This document shows positions 63,312 through 64,000 of a stretch of 64,000 bases of DNA, piece after piece. The stretch comes from Torulaspora globosa (lineage: Eukaryota > Ascomycota > Saccharomycetes > Saccharomycetales > Saccharomycetaceae). A program made the translations under genes and the position numbers. Under the pieces are notes generated by a model that saw only the letters and a list, made by a program, of their open reading frames with translations, was not told the origin of the DNA and did not search any database. The DNA lies in NCBI RefSeq assembly GCF_014133895.1, contig NC_050727.1, positions 1,302,001 to 1,366,000 on the forward strand. The letters are read 5' to 3'. Position 1 is the stretch's first letter; each line of letters opens with the position of its first letter.

Positions 63312-64000
63312 TCATCTTGCGATAGCTCTTCCATACTCGCTTTCCGAAAGTAAACAGAGTGATAAATGTAAGTAACCGTCAAGACTCATGAAACGAGCGT
63401 AGACATCGAGGAGATCCAGCGTGAGAGGTAATTCTATACCATTTGATACAACCTTCGATAAGCTGTTGTCGTCCACGAACAGACTGGAGAACTGCTCCTT
63501 CATCAAATCTTTAAGTTTCATTCTCGATCCATCGGACTTGTGTCCCGCAACAATGGGCTGGAACATCTGCATTTTTGGGAGGCTCTGATGTATACATATT
63601 GGGATACTGCGAGGCTTCGCAGGAATGATTTTGCTAGCTACCTGTCTGAAAGCATTTTGATCTCTGGCTATAAGAGCATCCCAGAACTTCTGAGTATCTT
63701 GCATTGATAGTGACATCATCTGCTTTGAGGACCCATTGAGAACATAGCAAGCCTGTTTCCATTGCTGCATCCAGTACGTTCGCACCAGCTGAAGTTCGCT
63801 ACCAAACGGTATCACACCAGGCGGTAGCTGAGAGCCCTGAGCGAGCTCCAGCTTCCATACGTTCAGCAGCTCGCCTGAACAGTGACTCCTTTGTCTATCA
63901 GACGGATTGAGGCCAGTCATAAAGTCATAGAGTATTCCGATAGGATAGTTCCAGTAGACTGGCACACCTTGACACTCAAGCCACACAAATTGGTCTTCAT
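63312..64000 (-). CDS. ATG5: Autophagy protein Atg5, C-terminal part, cut by the right edge
   Basis: Conjugated by Atg12 and bound to Atg16 to form the E3-like complex for Atg8 lipidation. About 229 codons are visible, starting EDQFVWLECQGVPVYWNYPIG, which aligns with Atg5 from about S. cerevisiae residue 69; the upstream ubiquitin-like part lies outside the window. WMQQWKQACYVLNGSSKQMM contains the lysine likely to accept Atg12 (NGSSK), followed by KFWDALIARDQ and the second ubiquitin-like domain ending ARFMSLDGYLHLSLC. There is no true start in the window; the GTG at 63986 is internal. Orthologue of YPL149W, convergent with ABP140. Confidence 0.93.
   Translation of the reverse strand, partial: EDQFVWLECQGVPVYWNYPIGILYDFMTGLNPSDRQRSHCSGELLNVWKLELAQGSQLPPGVIPFGSELQLVRTYWMQQWKQACYVLNGSSKQMMSLSMQDTQKFWDALIARDQNAFRQVASKIIPAKPRSIPICIHQSLPKMQMFQPIVAGHKSDGSRMKLKDLMKEQFSSLFVDDNSLSKVVSNGIELPLTLDLLDVYARFMSLDGYLHLSLCLLSESEYGRAIAR

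Overview
The window is nuclear DNA of a budding yeast of the family Saccharomycetaceae that did not pass through, or branched before, the whole-genome duplication (WGD). About 42 protein genes are packed with short spacers, introns are few and sit at gene 5' ends with GTATGT donors, and nearly every protein aligns over its full length with a Saccharomyces cerevisiae protein. The decisive argument is gene order. Reading left to right, the orthologues alternate between S. cerevisiae chromosome XV (NPT1/YOR209C to ABP140/YOR239W) and chromosome XVI (KAP120/YPL125W to ATG5/YPL149W). Pairs duplicated in S. cerevisiae (ODC1/2, ISU1/2, HER1/GIP3, MKK1/2, KIN4/FRK1, RPL33A/B, U3 snR17A/B, KES1/HES1, UME1/WTM) are present once. 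A Torulaspora, Zygosaccharomyces, Zygotorulaspora or Lachancea type species fits; I cannot name it.

Layout. 1-10 kb: KAP120 (cut by the left edge), NPT1, NAN1/UTP17, RPB10, MGM1. 10-21 kb: HHO1, TBF1, STE4, the neighbouring YEATS genes SAS5 and TAF14 (TAF14 with an intron), a repeat-rich GPI-type protein at the SPO19/YOR214C position, AIM41, RUD3. 21-31 kb: RFC1, STE13, RPL5, RCN2, COX11, RDS2, MCT1. 32-46 kb: ODC, DSC3, RPB8, ISU, HER1/GIP3, MCP1, SPP1, WTM/UME1, MKK, MGE1. 46-64 kb: KIN4, RPL33 (intron), an intron-containing U3 snoRNA gene, POC4, DFR1, KES1, NOP53, a YOR238W homologue, PXA1, a DUF1749 hydrolase, an MPR1-type acetyltransferase, PPT2, ABP140/TRM140 (read through a +1 programmed frameshift) and ATG5 (cut by the right edge).

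Functional threads. Ribosome production: U3 RNA, the U3-associated factor NAN1, NOP53, RPL5, RPL33, RPB8 and RPB10, with PAC/RRPE-like, Rap1-like and Tbf1-like motifs in their promoters. Mitochondria: MGM1, COX11, ISU, MGE1, ODC, MCP1, AIM41, and two enzymes of mitochondrial type II fatty acid synthesis (MCT1, PPT2). Pheromone and cell wall signalling: STE4, STE13, MKK. The genes without an S288C counterpart are the DUF1749 hydrolase and the MPR1-type gene, side by side between PXA1 and PPT2. I see no transposon, LTR, tRNA gene or CRISPR array, and no clear new multi-gene system; the most notable items are the recoding site, the split U3 gene, the MPR1/DUF1749 pair and several strong inverted repeats in promoters.
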